From Pseudoglutamicibacter albus (GTDB lineage: Bacteria > Actinomycetota > Actinomycetes > Actinomycetales > Micrococcaceae): a stretch of DNA of 64,000 bases. Below, one piece after another: positions 16,491 to 26,173 of this stretch; position 1 is the stretch's first letter, and every line of letters starts with the position of its first letter. The position numbers and the translations under genes were made by a program. The stretch lies in assembly GCF_022346425.1 (NCBI RefSeq), contig NZ_JAKRCW010000014.1, positions 1 to 64,000 of the forward strand, in the 5' to 3' direction. Below the pieces are notes generated by a model that searched no databases, was not told the origin of the DNA, and saw only the letters and a program-made list of their open reading frames with translations.

Positions 16491-17225
16491 GTGTTCGTCA
16501 AGATCTGTGGGATCACCACAGCCGAAGACTCACGTCACGCAGTGAGATCCGGTGCGGACGCGGTCGGGATCGTCCACTACGAACCCAGCCCCCGCCACGC
16601 AGACCACGAACAATCCCTGCGCGTAGCCGATGCGGCACGCGAAACATTCGCTGAGCACCAACGCCCGGCGCACATCGTGCTGGTTGTTTTCGACACCCCA
16701 GCGGTCGCGGCGGCCTGGGATGCGATCGAGATCGGCGCGAACGTGCTGCAACTCCACGGCAACTACAGTTCCGAGGATGTTGCGGCCGCTCGCGACGTTT
16801 TCGATAAAGCCCCCGAACTAGGTGCGGAATACGCGCCGCGGCAAGTGTGGTGGGCGACCTCCCTCAAACACCATCCCGAGGTGACCAGCGGGGACAGCGG
16901 CGAAGACGTCTTGCTGATCGATGCGGCCGTACCCGGTTCAGGGAGCACATGGGACTTGGCGGCCCTTGAGAACGCGCGGCTGGTTGAACCGTGGCTTCTA
17001 GCTGGGGGACTCAACGCCCAGAACGTGGCCCAAGCCATCACTGATGCGCAGCCATGGGGCGTCGATGTGTCCTCCGGCGTGGAATCGGAACGCGGCATCA
17101 AGTCGATGAACAAGATCGCCGAGTTCATTCACAACGCCAAGACCGCCCACGCCCGCCTCAACGCAGGCTTCCACGCCGCCCACGCGCCCGAGCACGACGC
17201 CGATGACGCGGAGGGCCGCTCATGA
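16491..17225 (+). CDS. trpF: phosphoribosylanthranilate isomerase
   Basis: A 244-residue (beta/alpha)8 barrel that converts phosphoribosylanthranilate to CdRP in tryptophan synthesis. It starts FVKICGITTAEDS, with the general-base cysteine Cys6; VLQLHGNYS is the VQLHG motif, LLIDAAVPGSGSTWD carries the general-acid aspartate region, and LLAGGLNAQNV plus GVDVSSGVE form the phosphate site. The protein is about 30 residues longer than usual because of an acidic C-tail. The start is GTG with AAGGGG upstream. No other trp gene is near; instead its stop overlaps an ABC exporter ATPase gene (ATGA). Confidence 0.92.
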   Translation: MFVKICGITTAEDSRHAVRSGADAVGIVHYEPSPRHADHEQSLRVADAARETFAEHQRPAHIVLVVFDTPAVAAAWDAIEIGANVLQLHGNYSSEDVAAARDVFDKAPELGAEYAPRQVWWATSLKHHPEVTSGDSGEDVLLIDAAVPGSGSTWDLAALENARLVEPWLLAGGLNAQNVAQAITDAQPWGVDVSSGVESERGIKSMNKIAEFIHNAKTAHARLNAGFHAAHAPEHDADDAEGRS

Positions 17226-18016
17226 GGCCCCGCCGCACCGCGCCTGAGGCTCCACCGAAATCCGCGGTGGTTGTCGACAAGGTCTCTAAGAGTTATGGGG
17301 TGGGGGACGCCCGCGCGAAGGCCCTCGACGACATTTCTTTCGAGGTGAGCCCGGGCGAGCTTGTGATGATCACGGGGCCTTCGGGGTCCGGTAAGTCCTC
17401 GATCCTGTCCTTGATGGGCGGGCTGCAACGCCCGGATTCTGGCCGCATCCACATCGCTGGCACTAACCTATTTGGCTTGACCCGCACGCAGGCGGCACGC
17501 TTGCGGCGCAGGGCGATCGGCTTCGTGTTCCAGGACCACAACCTCATCGACATTCTCACAGCGGCAGAGAACGTCGCATTGCCGCTCGAATTGGATGGTG
17601 TGCGGCCGCGTGCCGCGCGGGCCGCCGCGCTGGAAACCCTCGATGCGGTGGGGCTTAAAGACGCCGCAGACCGGTGGGTCATGGAGTTACCTGCCGGGTA
17701 TCAGCAGCGGGTCGCTATAGCGCGTGCAATCGTCGGTGAGAAGTACGTGGTCCTCGCGGATGAGCCGACCGGTGCGCTCGATCAGGCGGCCGGCCTTGAA
17801 ACGATGAAGCTGTTGCGTTTGCAAGCGGACGCGGGCTCGGCGGTGATTGTGGTGACGCACGAGCCTGAGACCCTGCCGTGGGGTGACCGGGTCATCGAAC
17901 TGAGCGACGGCAAGATCGTTTCTGACGCGACGGTCGCGGCACGTTCCGCTGAAGCGTTGCTGAAACTCGAAACGGGCGCTATCAACCTTGATGCTCCGCT
18001 GGGTGGGGCCGAGTGA
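17222..18016 (+). CDS. ABC exporter ATP-binding protein (MacB/LolD type)
   Basis: A 264-residue ATPase. The Walker A is GPSGSGKSS (52-60), the Q-loop is FVFQDHN, the Walker B is VVLADEPTGALD (about 176-187), and the H-loop lies in VVTHEPE. The signature loop is ELPAGYQQRVAIARA instead of the usual LSGGQQQR: the second glycine is kept but S and Q are replaced by P and Y. It overlaps trpF and the permease by four bases on each side, so the three are translationally coupled. With the FtsX-type permease it should power an exporter or mechanotransmission complex. Confidence 0.9.
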   Translation: MRPRRTAPEAPPKSAVVVDKVSKSYGVGDARAKALDDISFEVSPGELVMITGPSGSGKSSILSLMGGLQRPDSGRIHIAGTNLFGLTRTQAARLRRRAIGFVFQDHNLIDILTAAENVALPLELDGVRPRAARAAALETLDAVGLKDAADRWVMELPAGYQQRVAIARAIVGEKYVVLADEPTGALDQAAGLETMKLLRLQADAGSAVIVVTHEPETLPWGDRVIELSDGKIVSDATVAARSAEALLKLETGAINLDAPLGGAE

Positions 18017-21000
18017 AACACAGAGCGTCCGGCCCGTTGACGGAACCCAACCAGCGGCACAGTTTCCGTTACACGCCGTGGCGGTTGGCGATGCGCATCA
18101 TCCGCACCAATCCGATGCGGCACGGGATCATCGCATTGATCGTCGCTGTTCCCGTGTTCCTTGTGGGCACCATCGGGACCCTGCTTTATTCCTCGGGTAA
18201 GCCTTCTCCGACTGAGTATGCCAACCGGTTGCTGACCGGTTTCGATGGGGTCCTCATCGACCCATCGGATCCCACGTTCAGCCTCGCGCAGTCCATGACG
18301 AGCAACAGCACCGCCGGCAACAGCGGCGCTGATTCGGCCGCGGGCGCATCGGGTCCCGCCGCAACGGATTCGGGCGTCACAGACTCCGGGGCAGCGGGCT
18401 CTGAGGAAGATCCGGCGTCCACATTCCCAGCACCTGCTAACCCGAACATCCGGTTGGATGCGCAGAAGCTCGCGGATATGGGCATCGACGTGGGGCAGGC
18501 CGATCACGAGGCCGGCCAGCACACGCTGTGCGGGAAGCCGCCGTGTGAGCTCGGTAGGGTCATCCCGCCGGGCGTGTCCGTGACGACCGTTGAGACGGTC
18601 ACGGTGGATTTGCTGGGGTTGGGCCAGCATTCGACGGTCCAGACCGTGATCGCGGACTTCAACAACCCTAAACTCACCGGCGAGGACGCCCGTTTCACTC
18701 TGTTGAACGGCAAGGTAGCTGACTCGGGTGCGGATGAGGTCATGGTGACCCCGCAACTGGCGAGGCTTTTGGAGCAGGCGCGCGAGCGTGCCGAGGCGCG
18801 CGGTAAGAGCACCACGGCCGCAGGTCAGGTGGGGATCCTCGGTCCGGGCGGTACCGGCCAGGACGGGACGTATCAGACGTTCAAGATCACCGGCGAGGTT
18901 GTGGACAATACGGAGGGCTGGCCGCAGCTGTCTAATATTTTGCGGCTGGAACCGAATTCGGAGCCGATCCTGTTTGTTCAGGAAGGTAGCCCGATCGCGA
19001 AGCAGCTTTCCGGTAAGGGTACCCAGCGCCTGTATTTGAGCGGTGATGTGCCGGATACGTACGCGCAGTTCCTCGCTTTTGATCGCGCAGGTGTTCCGGC
19101 TTTGTTCCGCCCCGTCGTGGATGAATACGGGCATGCGACGAACAAGAAAACCATCGACCTTCTCTACCCGTTCACGAGCATGTCGGACACGGACCGCGCT
19201 TTGCCGGTGGGGATCTTGGCGATTGTCGCCTTCGGTGAGGCGATCCTGTTGAGCGGTTTCGCGTTGACGATCTCCGCCCGCCGGCAGGGTGCGTTGCTTC
19301 GCAAGCTGTCCACGATGGGCGCTGAGCCTGCCGTGTTGCGTCGCGTGGTGCTTTTGGTGGGCCTCACGTGTGGCGCTGCGGGCTCGTTGCTGGGTGGCGC
19401 GCTGGGCGCGCTCGCGGGACGGATCTGGATCGGTTTGGCACAGGCCCGGCACGTTCCAACGTACGGGCTGCACATTCCGTGGGAGGCCATCTTCTTCGCG
19501 GCGGCGTTGGCTTTGTTGGCGGCGTGGGTGACCTCGTGGTGGGTTGGTGTGCGGGCTTCGCGCCGCGCACTTGATGTGGCTCCGGCCGTCGAGGTTGAGA
19601 CGGTGCATCCGGTGCGTTCGATGTATCAGTGGGTCGGCTGGACGCTTGTGACCATCGGCCTGATCGGTTCGATCGCGTTGACGATTCACGGGATGTCGAT
19701 CGAGACGGAAGAGCAGCTCAAGACCGCGCAGGCTCTGCTGGGTGGGGGCCAGGTACTGGCGTTGTTCTTCATGCTCGCTGGCGTCATGTTTTTGCTTCCG
19801 CTGGTGGCGAGCTCCTTCTCTAAGTGGGACCGATATTTGCCGTTCGCGCTGCGTTTCTCGGTGCGTGACATCAGCCGCCGCCGAGGGCGTTCGGTACCCG
19901 TTTTGGCTGTGGTTGTTTCGATCACGGTGGTGGGCGTGTACGGGATCATGTTGCTTGCGGTGACCAAGGCATCGCTGGTTGCGCCGTCGGCGGACGCTCT
20001 GGCTCCGGATGAACGTACCGGCTGGATCGCGGTGGATGACCGCACGACGTTGGAACGTAAGGCACTCACTCAAGGCCAGATTGAGGACCGCGAGATCACG
20101 GTTGAGGAATTGGCCGCTAACGAGGGCATCTATGCTGGTGGCGCGGCCGGTGTCCACACCAAGATCGCTGAAATCATGCAGATCCCTGGCGCTCCGCAGG
20201 CTGAACGAGGCTGGGAGGTTTATCAGCCGATGCCTACGTGCGCCACGCAGTTCTCGAGCTCGTGTACTGAGCTGTACCCGATGTATCCGGTGGGTAGCTT
20301 ATGCAGTTTGCCGGTCCCTACGAACACGACGTTGGAAGGCCGGGTGGATGCTTTGTCGAACGAGATAGCCCAGCTGACCCGGCAGCAGAAGACTAAGTGT
20401 GGTGGTGCGGCCTCCGGGGTGATCCCTGAGATTGACCTGCAATATCCGACGCAGACGGTTGTGGTGGTGGACCCTGAACGCCCGGAGACGATGCCGAGCT
20501 CGCTGTGGGGCGAAGACGAAGGCGCCGAACGCGCCTTGCGTGAGGGGCAAGCGTTGGTCTTTGACCCTCAATACCTCGCCGCTGACGGCACCGTACGGTT
20601 GGGTGAGTTCAGCATGAATCCGGCCGATGAGGGCATCAGCATCGGTAAGGGCGCTGACCCCGACGTCGGCGTCAGTTCGCTCAATGTTCGGTGGCCGCTG
20701 TGGGCTCCGTTGACTGAGCGGCGCTTGCAGGCCGAGGTGTATCAGCCGACAAGCATGGGTGCACACCCGATTGTTGTGGTTCCGTCCACAGCGCTTGAGG
20801 GGACCAAGCAGCGGATGGGCTTGGGTGGCTTGCTGGTCAAGTTCAATGAGCCGATCACAGATTCACAGACGCAACTAGTCAACGAGGAACTGACGACCTC
20901 GAACCTGCAGATGGATACGAACGCGAACCTGGAGCCGGTCGCTGACCCGTTCACGTGGCCGGTCACAGGTGGTGCGGCACTCATGATCATCACGGTCGCA

Positions 21001-21306
21001 TCCTTGGCGGCAGGGATCGGGATCACCGACGCCCGCCGTGAACAACTCTTGGTCATGGTCATGGGGGCCACGGGTTCGCTACGCCGCAGGTTCTCCGCGA
21101 TTCAAGCGTTCGTGCTCTCGACCTTGGGGGTGGTGCTCGGTATAGCGGTGGCGCTGCCTCCCTTGATCGGCTACGGCCTCGTTGACCTCTACACGTTCAC
21201 GTGGATTCCGTGGACGCAACTGGTCGCCTTGTTGCTCGCGGTTCCCGTGGGGTCCACGCTGGTCGCGTGGGTCATGGTCCCACGGTTGCCGCTACAACAC
21301 GTCTAA
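18013..21306 (+). CDS. FtsX-family ABC transporter permease
   Basis: A 1,097-residue permease with a basic N-terminus, TM1 (about 36-57), a large external domain with low-complexity S/A/G-rich and acidic segments, then helices near 400-430, 445-470 and 490-515, a second FtsX block with helices at about 545-620, a second external domain, and a final three-helix block ending LVAWVMVPRLPL. This duplicated FtsX layout is that of actinobacterial MacB-like exporters. Cysteines in the external domains (for example CGKPPCELG and CATQFSSSCTEL) may form disulfides. The GTG start overlaps the ATPase stop. The substrate is unknown. Confidence 0.85.
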   Translation: MKHRASGPLTEPNQRHSFRYTPWRLAMRIIRTNPMRHGIIALIVAVPVFLVGTIGTLLYSSGKPSPTEYANRLLTGFDGVLIDPSDPTFSLAQSMTSNSTAGNSGADSAAGASGPAATDSGVTDSGAAGSEEDPASTFPAPANPNIRLDAQKLADMGIDVGQADHEAGQHTLCGKPPCELGRVIPPGVSVTTVETVTVDLLGLGQHSTVQTVIADFNNPKLTGEDARFTLLNGKVADSGADEVMVTPQLARLLEQARERAEARGKSTTAAGQVGILGPGGTGQDGTYQTFKITGEVVDNTEGWPQLSNILRLEPNSEPILFVQEGSPIAKQLSGKGTQRLYLSGDVPDTYAQFLAFDRAGVPALFRPVVDEYGHATNKKTIDLLYPFTSMSDTDRALPVGILAIVAFGEAILLSGFALTISARRQGALLRKLSTMGAEPAVLRRVVLLVGLTCGAAGSLLGGALGALAGRIWIGLAQARHVPTYGLHIPWEAIFFAAALALLAAWVTSWWVGVRASRRALDVAPAVEVETVHPVRSMYQWVGWTLVTIGLIGSIALTIHGMSIETEEQLKTAQALLGGGQVLALFFMLAGVMFLLPLVASSFSKWDRYLPFALRFSVRDISRRRGRSVPVLAVVVSITVVGVYGIMLLAVTKASLVAPSADALAPDERTGWIAVDDRTTLERKALTQGQIEDREITVEELAANEGIYAGGAAGVHTKIAEIMQIPGAPQAERGWEVYQPMPTCATQFSSSCTELYPMYPVGSLCSLPVPTNTTLEGRVDALSNEIAQLTRQQKTKCGGAASGVIPEIDLQYPTQTVVVVDPERPETMPSSLWGEDEGAERALREGQALVFDPQYLAADGTVRLGEFSMNPADEGISIGKGADPDVGVSSLNVRWPLWAPLTERRLQAEVYQPTSMGAHPIVVVPSTALEGTKQRMGLGGLLVKFNEPITDSQTQLVNEELTTSNLQMDTNANLEPVADPFTWPVTGGAALMIITVASLAAGIGITDARREQLLVMVMGATGSLRRRFSAIQAFVLSTLGVVLGIAVALPPLIGYGLVDLYTFTWIPWTQLVALLLAVPVGSTLVAWVMVPRLPLQHV

Positions 21307-21353
21307 ACGCCTGACGTTAGGGGCGTGGTGGGGCGGGTGCTAGCCGCTTGACG

Positions 21354-22331
21354 TTACGGGCGTGGCGGGCGCGGTGGCTGCGGTGGCTGGCCACCCAGCG
21401 AGCCGGCGTCAGGAGCGCCAGCATCGGGAGAACCTGCGTTCGGTGTGGATAGGTCAGAGGCCTTCGGCGCGCCCTTGCCTGCGTCCCCTCGCGCATCTGG
21501 TCCCGCATCCTTGCGCGCGGGATCCTTCACCGAGCCCTTAGCCGCATCGTTCCGCGCCGCATCGTTGTTGGTCGCGACGGTCTTCTGTTCGGCCTTCTTC
21601 CCTGCACCGTTCTTCTCAGCCTCAGCGTTGCGCACGGAACCGGCCTTGCCGTCAGCGTCCTTACGTTCCGCATCCTTCGTGTCAGCGGATGGCTTAGCGG
21701 AGGTGGAGAGTTCGGCGGCTTGGGTCATCGACGGAACACTGCCGTCGGCAGGCAAGAGGTTTCCGGAACGCAGGATCAGCGGGCCGAACAGTGTGAACAT
21801 GACAACGCCGATCAGGCCGGCCCACGGAAGAATCGCGGGCAGCGCGAACCACAACAGAACAGGGATCAGGATCAGCAAGCCACCGAAGAGCCAGTGGATC
21901 CGCATACCGTACAAGGTCGCATCGGGGAGAGCAGCGGCGGCCCAGCCAACCATCGCGGCAGCGAAGAACGCTTCCGGGATTTTCGTGGCCATCGCCATCG
22001 CGGCCAAAACACACACCACGGGGATCGCGGCGTTAGCGAGCGCGAGCCCACGCAACGGGTTCTCGCTAGGAAGCCACGCAGGGCCACCCAAGAGCTTCAG
22101 CAGCGCCCACGTGATCGGCTGAGCCACCACGGCGCCAACCAGCAACGCGATCTGGCCAGTGATAGGGGAGCCCCACTGGAACAAGGCGGCGGCAACACCC
22201 CACCACGCAGCCAAAACGAGGAAAGAAATACCGCCTCCGCGCATCACGGCGCGGGCCTGCCGCTGCGCGGGTTCTAACGTGAAAGCACCCGTGTGAGTGG
22301 GTTTTGTGGGGAGAGCTTGTTCCTTGATCAT
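21354..22331 (-). CDS. multi-pass membrane protein of unknown function with low-complexity tail
   Basis: A 325-residue protein. After a 25-residue cytoplasmic start, about six hydrophobic segments lie between residues 33 and 195 ([34 protein letters not shown], and others). The remaining ~120 residues are charged low-complexity (K, D, A, N, G) ending in a [10 protein letters not shown] proline tail. I do not recognise the family. It converges on the ABC permease gene and is divergent from rlmN. A 26-bp imperfect direct repeat (starting at 21312 and 21349) overlaps its stop codon. Confidence 0.7.
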   Translation of the reverse strand: MIKEQALPTKPTHTGAFTLEPAQRQARAVMRGGGISFLVLAAWWGVAAALFQWGSPITGQIALLVGAVVAQPITWALLKLLGGPAWLPSENPLRGLALANAAIPVVCVLAAMAMATKIPEAFFAAAMVGWAAAALPDATLYGMRIHWLFGGLLILIPVLLWFALPAILPWAGLIGVVMFTLFGPLILRSGNLLPADGSVPSMTQAAELSTSAKPSADTKDAERKDADGKAGSVRNAEAEKNGAGKKAEQKTVATNNDAARNDAAKGSVKDPARKDAGPDARGDAGKGAPKASDLSTPNAGSPDAGAPDAGSLGGQPPQPPRPPRP

Positions 22332-22366
22332 GTCTCCAACCTACCGCGTGGGATGATGGAGACACC

Positions 22367-23605
22367 ATGAGCACTTCCAAGAAACCCTCGCAGAAGCATC
22401 CGCAGTCCGCTCCATCCAAGCGTCAGCGTCCGCAGGTTCGACCCACTGCGGAGGGCTGGAAGCAGCCGATGGGCCCCGACGGCCGCCCGACACTCCAGTT
22501 CGCGCAACGGCCACGTGTCAAGCAGCCGCCGCAGCATCTTGCCGACATGACGCTTGCTGAGCGGCAAGAGAAAATGAAGGAACTTGGCCTGCCGGCGTTC
22601 CGAGCCAAGCAGGTTTCCACACACTACTTCCAGCACTACACGGATCAGACGGAAGAGATGACGGACCTTCCGAAGGATAAGCGTGAAGCGATCGGGGAGG
22701 TGTTCTTCCCGCCGTTATTGACCGAGGTCCGCAGGCTCGTGACGGATGACGGGGCGACCATCAAGTTCTTGTGGCGGCTCTTCGACGGCGCCCTCGTTGA
22801 GTCCGTTCTGATGCGGTACCCGAACCGCATCACGCTGTGCATCTCATCCCAGTGCGGTTGCGGCATGAACTGCCCGTTCTGTGCGACGGGCCAGAACGGG
22901 CTGACCCGCAACATGTCTACCGCCGAGATCATCGATCAGATCGTGAAAGCCAACCGCGTGATCGCTGAGGGTGGGCTCGGTAAGATCCGCGGCGACGACC
23001 AGCCGCCAGCCCGCGTGAACAACATCGTCTTCATGGGGATGGGGGAGCCGCTAGCCAACTATAAGCGTGTGATGAACGCGGTGCACCGCATGATCGCCGA
23101 TGCGCCGGAAGGGCTCGGGATGTCCGCCCGCGGCATCACGATCTCCACCGTGGGCTTGGAGCCGGGCATCCGCAAGCTCGCCGCAGAGAACCTGCAGGTG
23201 CGTTTCGCGCTGTCCCTGCACGCCCCAGACGATGACCTGCGTGATGACCTGATCCCGGTGAACTCCCGCTGGAAGGTCGATGAGGTCCTGGATGCCGCCT
23301 ACAACTATTTCGAGACCACGGGCCGCCGCGTTTCGATCGAATACGCGCTGATCAAAGACATGAACGATCACGGCTGGCGTGCCGACCTGCTCGCCAAGAA
23401 ACTCAACGAACGCGGCCGCGGCTGGGCGCACGTGAACCCGATCCCGCTCAACCCCACCCCAGGCTCGATCTGGACATCCTCAACAAAGGAAGTCACCCGC
23501 GAATTCATCCAGCGCCTCGAGGCCGCCGGAATCCCGACCACGTTGCGCGACACCCGCGGCAAAGAGATCGACGGCGCATGCGGCCAGCTCGCCGCCGCGG
23601 AATAG
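22367..23605 (+). CDS. rlmN: 23S rRNA (adenine-2503-C2) / tRNA methyltransferase, radical SAM
   Basis: A 412-residue radical-SAM enzyme that methylates C2 of A2503 in 23S rRNA. The [4Fe-4S] ligands are Cys165, Cys169 and Cys172 in CGMNCPFC, and the methyl-carrying C-terminal cysteine is Cys405 in [16 protein letters not shown] and [14 protein letters not shown] are conserved family blocks. An actinobacterial N-tail rich in K, P and Q (about 50 residues) precedes the fold. Homology to Cfr exists, but length and context fit housekeeping RlmN. Confidence 0.95.
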   Translation: MSTSKKPSQKHPQSAPSKRQRPQVRPTAEGWKQPMGPDGRPTLQFAQRPRVKQPPQHLADMTLAERQEKMKELGLPAFRAKQVSTHYFQHYTDQTEEMTDLPKDKREAIGEVFFPPLLTEVRRLVTDDGATIKFLWRLFDGALVESVLMRYPNRITLCISSQCGCGMNCPFCATGQNGLTRNMSTAEIIDQIVKANRVIAEGGLGKIRGDDQPPARVNNIVFMGMGEPLANYKRVMNAVHRMIADAPEGLGMSARGITISTVGLEPGIRKLAAENLQVRFALSLHAPDDDLRDDLIPVNSRWKVDEVLDAAYNYFETTGRRVSIEYALIKDMNDHGWRADLLAKKLNERGRGWAHVNPIPLNPTPGSIWTSSTKEVTREFIQRLEAAGIPTTLRDTRGKEIDGACGQLAAAE

Positions 23606-23667
23606 CGGGCCGCGCGTCCCGGTTGTATAGCGGGAGACGATATATCGATCACGTAAGGAGCCAACCC

Positions 23668-24048
23668 ATGGCGACGTTCGAATTGACTGGCGAGAAATTC
23701 CAGGAGACGGTTCAGGCTGAAGGCATCACGATCGTCGATTTCTGGGCTGAATGGTGCGGGCCGTGCAAGCAGTTCGCCCCGATCTTCGAGGCCACGTCTG
23801 AGAAGCACCCGGATGTTCGTTTCGCGAAGGTAGACACCGAGGCCGAGCAGGGGCTGGCTGCAGCCGCTCAGATCACGTCGATCCCAACGCTCATGGTGTT
23901 CCGTGACGGGATCCTCGTATTCCGTCAGGCAGGCGCACTGCCAGCTGCAGCGCTGGAGGACATCCTGGGTCAGGTCAAGGAACTCGACATGGACGAGGTG
24001 CGGCGCAAGATCGCCGAAGAGGAAGCCCAAGCTGATTCCGCAGAGTAG
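23668..24048 (+). CDS. thioredoxin
   Basis: A 126-residue thioredoxin fold with WCGPC (Cys30-Cys33), VDFWAEW before it, and cis-proline in TSIPTLMVF. It reduces cytosolic disulfides. A 20-residue acidic C-terminal extension (DEVRRKIAEEEAQADSAE) is not part of the basic fold. The ATG follows TAAGGAG at a normal distance. It sits 62 bases after rlmN and ends with a rho-independent terminator, so the two may be co-transcribed. Confidence 0.92.
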   Translation: MATFELTGEKFQETVQAEGITIVDFWAEWCGPCKQFAPIFEATSEKHPDVRFAKVDTEAEQGLAAAAQITSIPTLMVFRDGILVFRQAGALPAAALEDILGQVKELDMDEVRRKIAEEEAQADSAE

Positions 24049-24139
24049 ATCTGCCTTGTAGCGGGTTGAGCGGGGCCGTGCGCGCGAGCGCCCCGCGATC
24101 CCCGGTTTAGAAACCTCGAGCTTAGAAACCCAGGCTTAA

Positions 24140-24187
24140 ATGACGAAGGCCCCGGCCGATTCTTTCGGCTGGGGCCTTCTGCGTCAT
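24140..24187 (+). terminator. rho-independent terminator after thioredoxin
   Basis: GAAGGCCCCGGCCGA pairs with TCGGCTGGGGCCTTC around a TTCTT loop, and the outer ATGACG/CGTCAT extends the stem. Confidence 0.75.
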
Positions 24188-24320
24188 CACTCGCACCCTT
24201 GAGGTGTCTACGACACTACCTGCGTATCCTGGTGAGATCCTTGAGCACTCCAGGGTAAACCTGTAAAAGTACCTGTGAGAATCCTGGGAGTCGATGCTTT
24301 CGGTGCCCGGCAGCGTTGGG

Positions 24321-25733
24321 TTAGACGCGTTGCGAGACCCAGTCGACCAGTTGGTCCGCTAGGCCGGTGTAGGTCTGTGGGGTCAGGTTCAGGAGGCGTT
24401 CTTCCGCATCGGCGCTCAGGCCGAGGCTCTTGACGAATTCGCGCATGCGTTCGCCGTCTACGCGGTGGCCGCGGGTGAGGTCTTTGAGGCGTTCGTATGG
24501 GTTGTCCATGCCTTCGACCCCCGCGATCGCTTCGGCGCGCATCACGGTCTGTACTGCTTCGCCGAGGACTTCCCAGTTCTCATCGAGGTCAGCGGCGATC
24601 ACGTCCACTGCGGTGTCGAGGCGTTCGAGGCCCTTGGACACGTTGCTGATTGCTAGTAGCGAGTGGCCGATTGCGGTGCCGATGTTGCGTTGGCTCGAGG
24701 AGTCGGTCAGGTCGCGCTGCCAGCGGGACTGCACCAGGGTAGAGGCGAGCGTGTTGAGCAACCCGTTGGAGATTTCGAGGTTGGCTTCTGCGTTTTCGAA
24801 GCGGATCGGGTTGATCTTGTGCGGCATTGTGGATGAGCCGGTTGCGCCTTCAACGGGGATCTGCTGGAAGAACCGGATGGAGATGTAGCTCCAGATGTCG
24901 GTGCAGAGGTTGTGCAGAATCTGGTTGAAGCGTGCGATGTCGGAGTACAGTTCCGCTTGCCAGTCGTGGTTTTCGATCTGAGTGGTGAGCGGGTTCCAGC
25001 TCAGCCCGAGGCTTTCGACGAAGCCGCGGGAGATGGACTGCCAGTCCACTGCTGGTACGGCGGCGAGGTGTGCCGCGTAGGTTCCGGTGGCGCCGTTGAT
25101 TTTGCCGAGGTATTCGGTGTTCTGGATGCGGCGCAGCTGGCGGGCGAGGCGGTAGGCGAAGACCGCGATCTCCTTGCCGAGGGTGGACGGGGTGGCTGGC
25201 TGGCCGTGGGTGCGCGAGAGCATCGGCGTTTCTCGGTCAGCTTCTGCCATCTCGGACAGTTGGTTCACCAAGTCCCACGCGGCTGGTAGCCATACGTCTT
25301 GGATCGCGTCGCGGATTCCAAGCGCGTAGGAGAGGTTGTTGATGTCCTCTGAGGTGCACGCGAAGTGCACGAGCGCTTTGAGGTGTTCTAGGCCGAGGGC
25401 TTCCAGGCGGCGGCCGATGTAGTATTCGACGGCTTTGACGTCGTGTACGGTGACGGCTTCGATTTCTGCGAGTTCAGTAACGGAATCGGTGTTGAAGTCG
25501 GTCACGATGGCGCGCAGGCCGGACTTCTGTTCGTCCGTGAGTGGTTTGAGGCCGGGTAGGACGCTGTTTTCGCACAGGTAGATGAACCATTCGACTTCTA
25601 CGTGGATGCGGTTGCGGTTCAGTGCGGCCTCGGACAAGTGGTCGATGAGGCCGGCGACTGCGGAACGGTAGCGGCCGTCGAGGGAGCCGAGGGCGAGTGT
25701 GGATTCGGACAAGGAAACACGAGAGGCAGACAT
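24321..25733 (-). CDS. purB: adenylosuccinate lyase
   Basis: A 470-residue fumarase-superfamily lyase that cleaves SAICAR and adenylosuccinate in purine synthesis. The signature loop GSSTMPHKINP (about 297-307) carries the catalytic serine, and LSRTHGQPATP (about 162-172) carries the conserved histidine. The STMPHKxNPIxFEN form marks the long (E. coli-type) PurB. The divergent gene upstream starts after a 147-base gap. Confidence 0.95.
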   Translation of the reverse strand: MSASRVSLSESTLALGSLDGRYRSAVAGLIDHLSEAALNRNRIHVEVEWFIYLCENSVLPGLKPLTDEQKSGLRAIVTDFNTDSVTELAEIEAVTVHDVKAVEYYIGRRLEALGLEHLKALVHFACTSEDINNLSYALGIRDAIQDVWLPAAWDLVNQLSEMAEADRETPMLSRTHGQPATPSTLGKEIAVFAYRLARQLRRIQNTEYLGKINGATGTYAAHLAAVPAVDWQSISRGFVESLGLSWNPLTTQIENHDWQAELYSDIARFNQILHNLCTDIWSYISIRFFQQIPVEGATGSSTMPHKINPIRFENAEANLEISNGLLNTLASTLVQSRWQRDLTDSSSQRNIGTAIGHSLLAISNVSKGLERLDTAVDVIAADLDENWEVLGEAVQTVMRAEAIAGVEGMDNPYERLKDLTRGHRVDGERMREFVKSLGLSADAEERLLNLTPQTYTGLADQLVDWVSQRV

Positions 25734-25879
25734 GCCCCTATTGTCCCATGACTCGCCCTAGCGCGGGGTTTCGTTGCCCACAAGCGCCTCAAGCAGAGCA
25801 TCTTATCCACAAGCCCTCCCGGGGGAGGGTGCAGGTTTCTACCGTTGAGGAAACGCTACGAAAACGGAAGGAGGCCGTG

Positions 25880-26173
25880 ATGCATGCGTTGAACGATCTG
25901 CGTATCAGCGTTGAGTGTTATATCCACATGTTGTATGGCATGGAGTCTGATGTCACAGCGGCTCATGCGGCTGTGAATCGGTGTCAGATTCCGGATTGGA
26001 AAGGGAAAGCTAAGCACCGCTACGAATCGGCACGAGATGAGGCATCGCTCATCATGCACGGTGCTGGAGCGTCCTTGAAGGATGTGCAGGCTTGTGCAGC
26101 GGCAGCTTTAGCGGCCATCAACGAGCAGCGCATCAGGTTGGGAATCGGGCTAGACCTGACGGGGGTGCAGTGA
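25880..26173 (+). CDS. WXG100 (ESAT-6-like) family small protein
   Basis: A 97-residue, all-helical protein with a central W40-K41-G42 turn between two predicted helices, the layout of type VII secretion substrates. The ATG at 25880 follows AAGGAGG by five bases; upstream in-frame sequence overlaps purB antisense and lacks a ribosome site. The stop overlaps the GTG of the esterase gene (GTGA), so the two are co-translated. It probably pairs with the helical N-terminal half of that esterase for export. No ESX machinery gene is in the window. The canonical C-terminal YxxxD/E export tag is not obvious here. Confidence 0.65.
   Translation: MHALNDLRISVECYIHMLYGMESDVTAAHAAVNRCQIPDWKGKAKHRYESARDEASLIMHGAGASLKDVQACAAAALAAINEQRIRLGIGLDLTGVQ

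Noticed and set aside
17782-20157. 791-codon open frame on the minus strand
   Set aside because: Antisense to the ABC exporter genes; composition is that of a GC-rich shadow frame with no domain or ribosome site.
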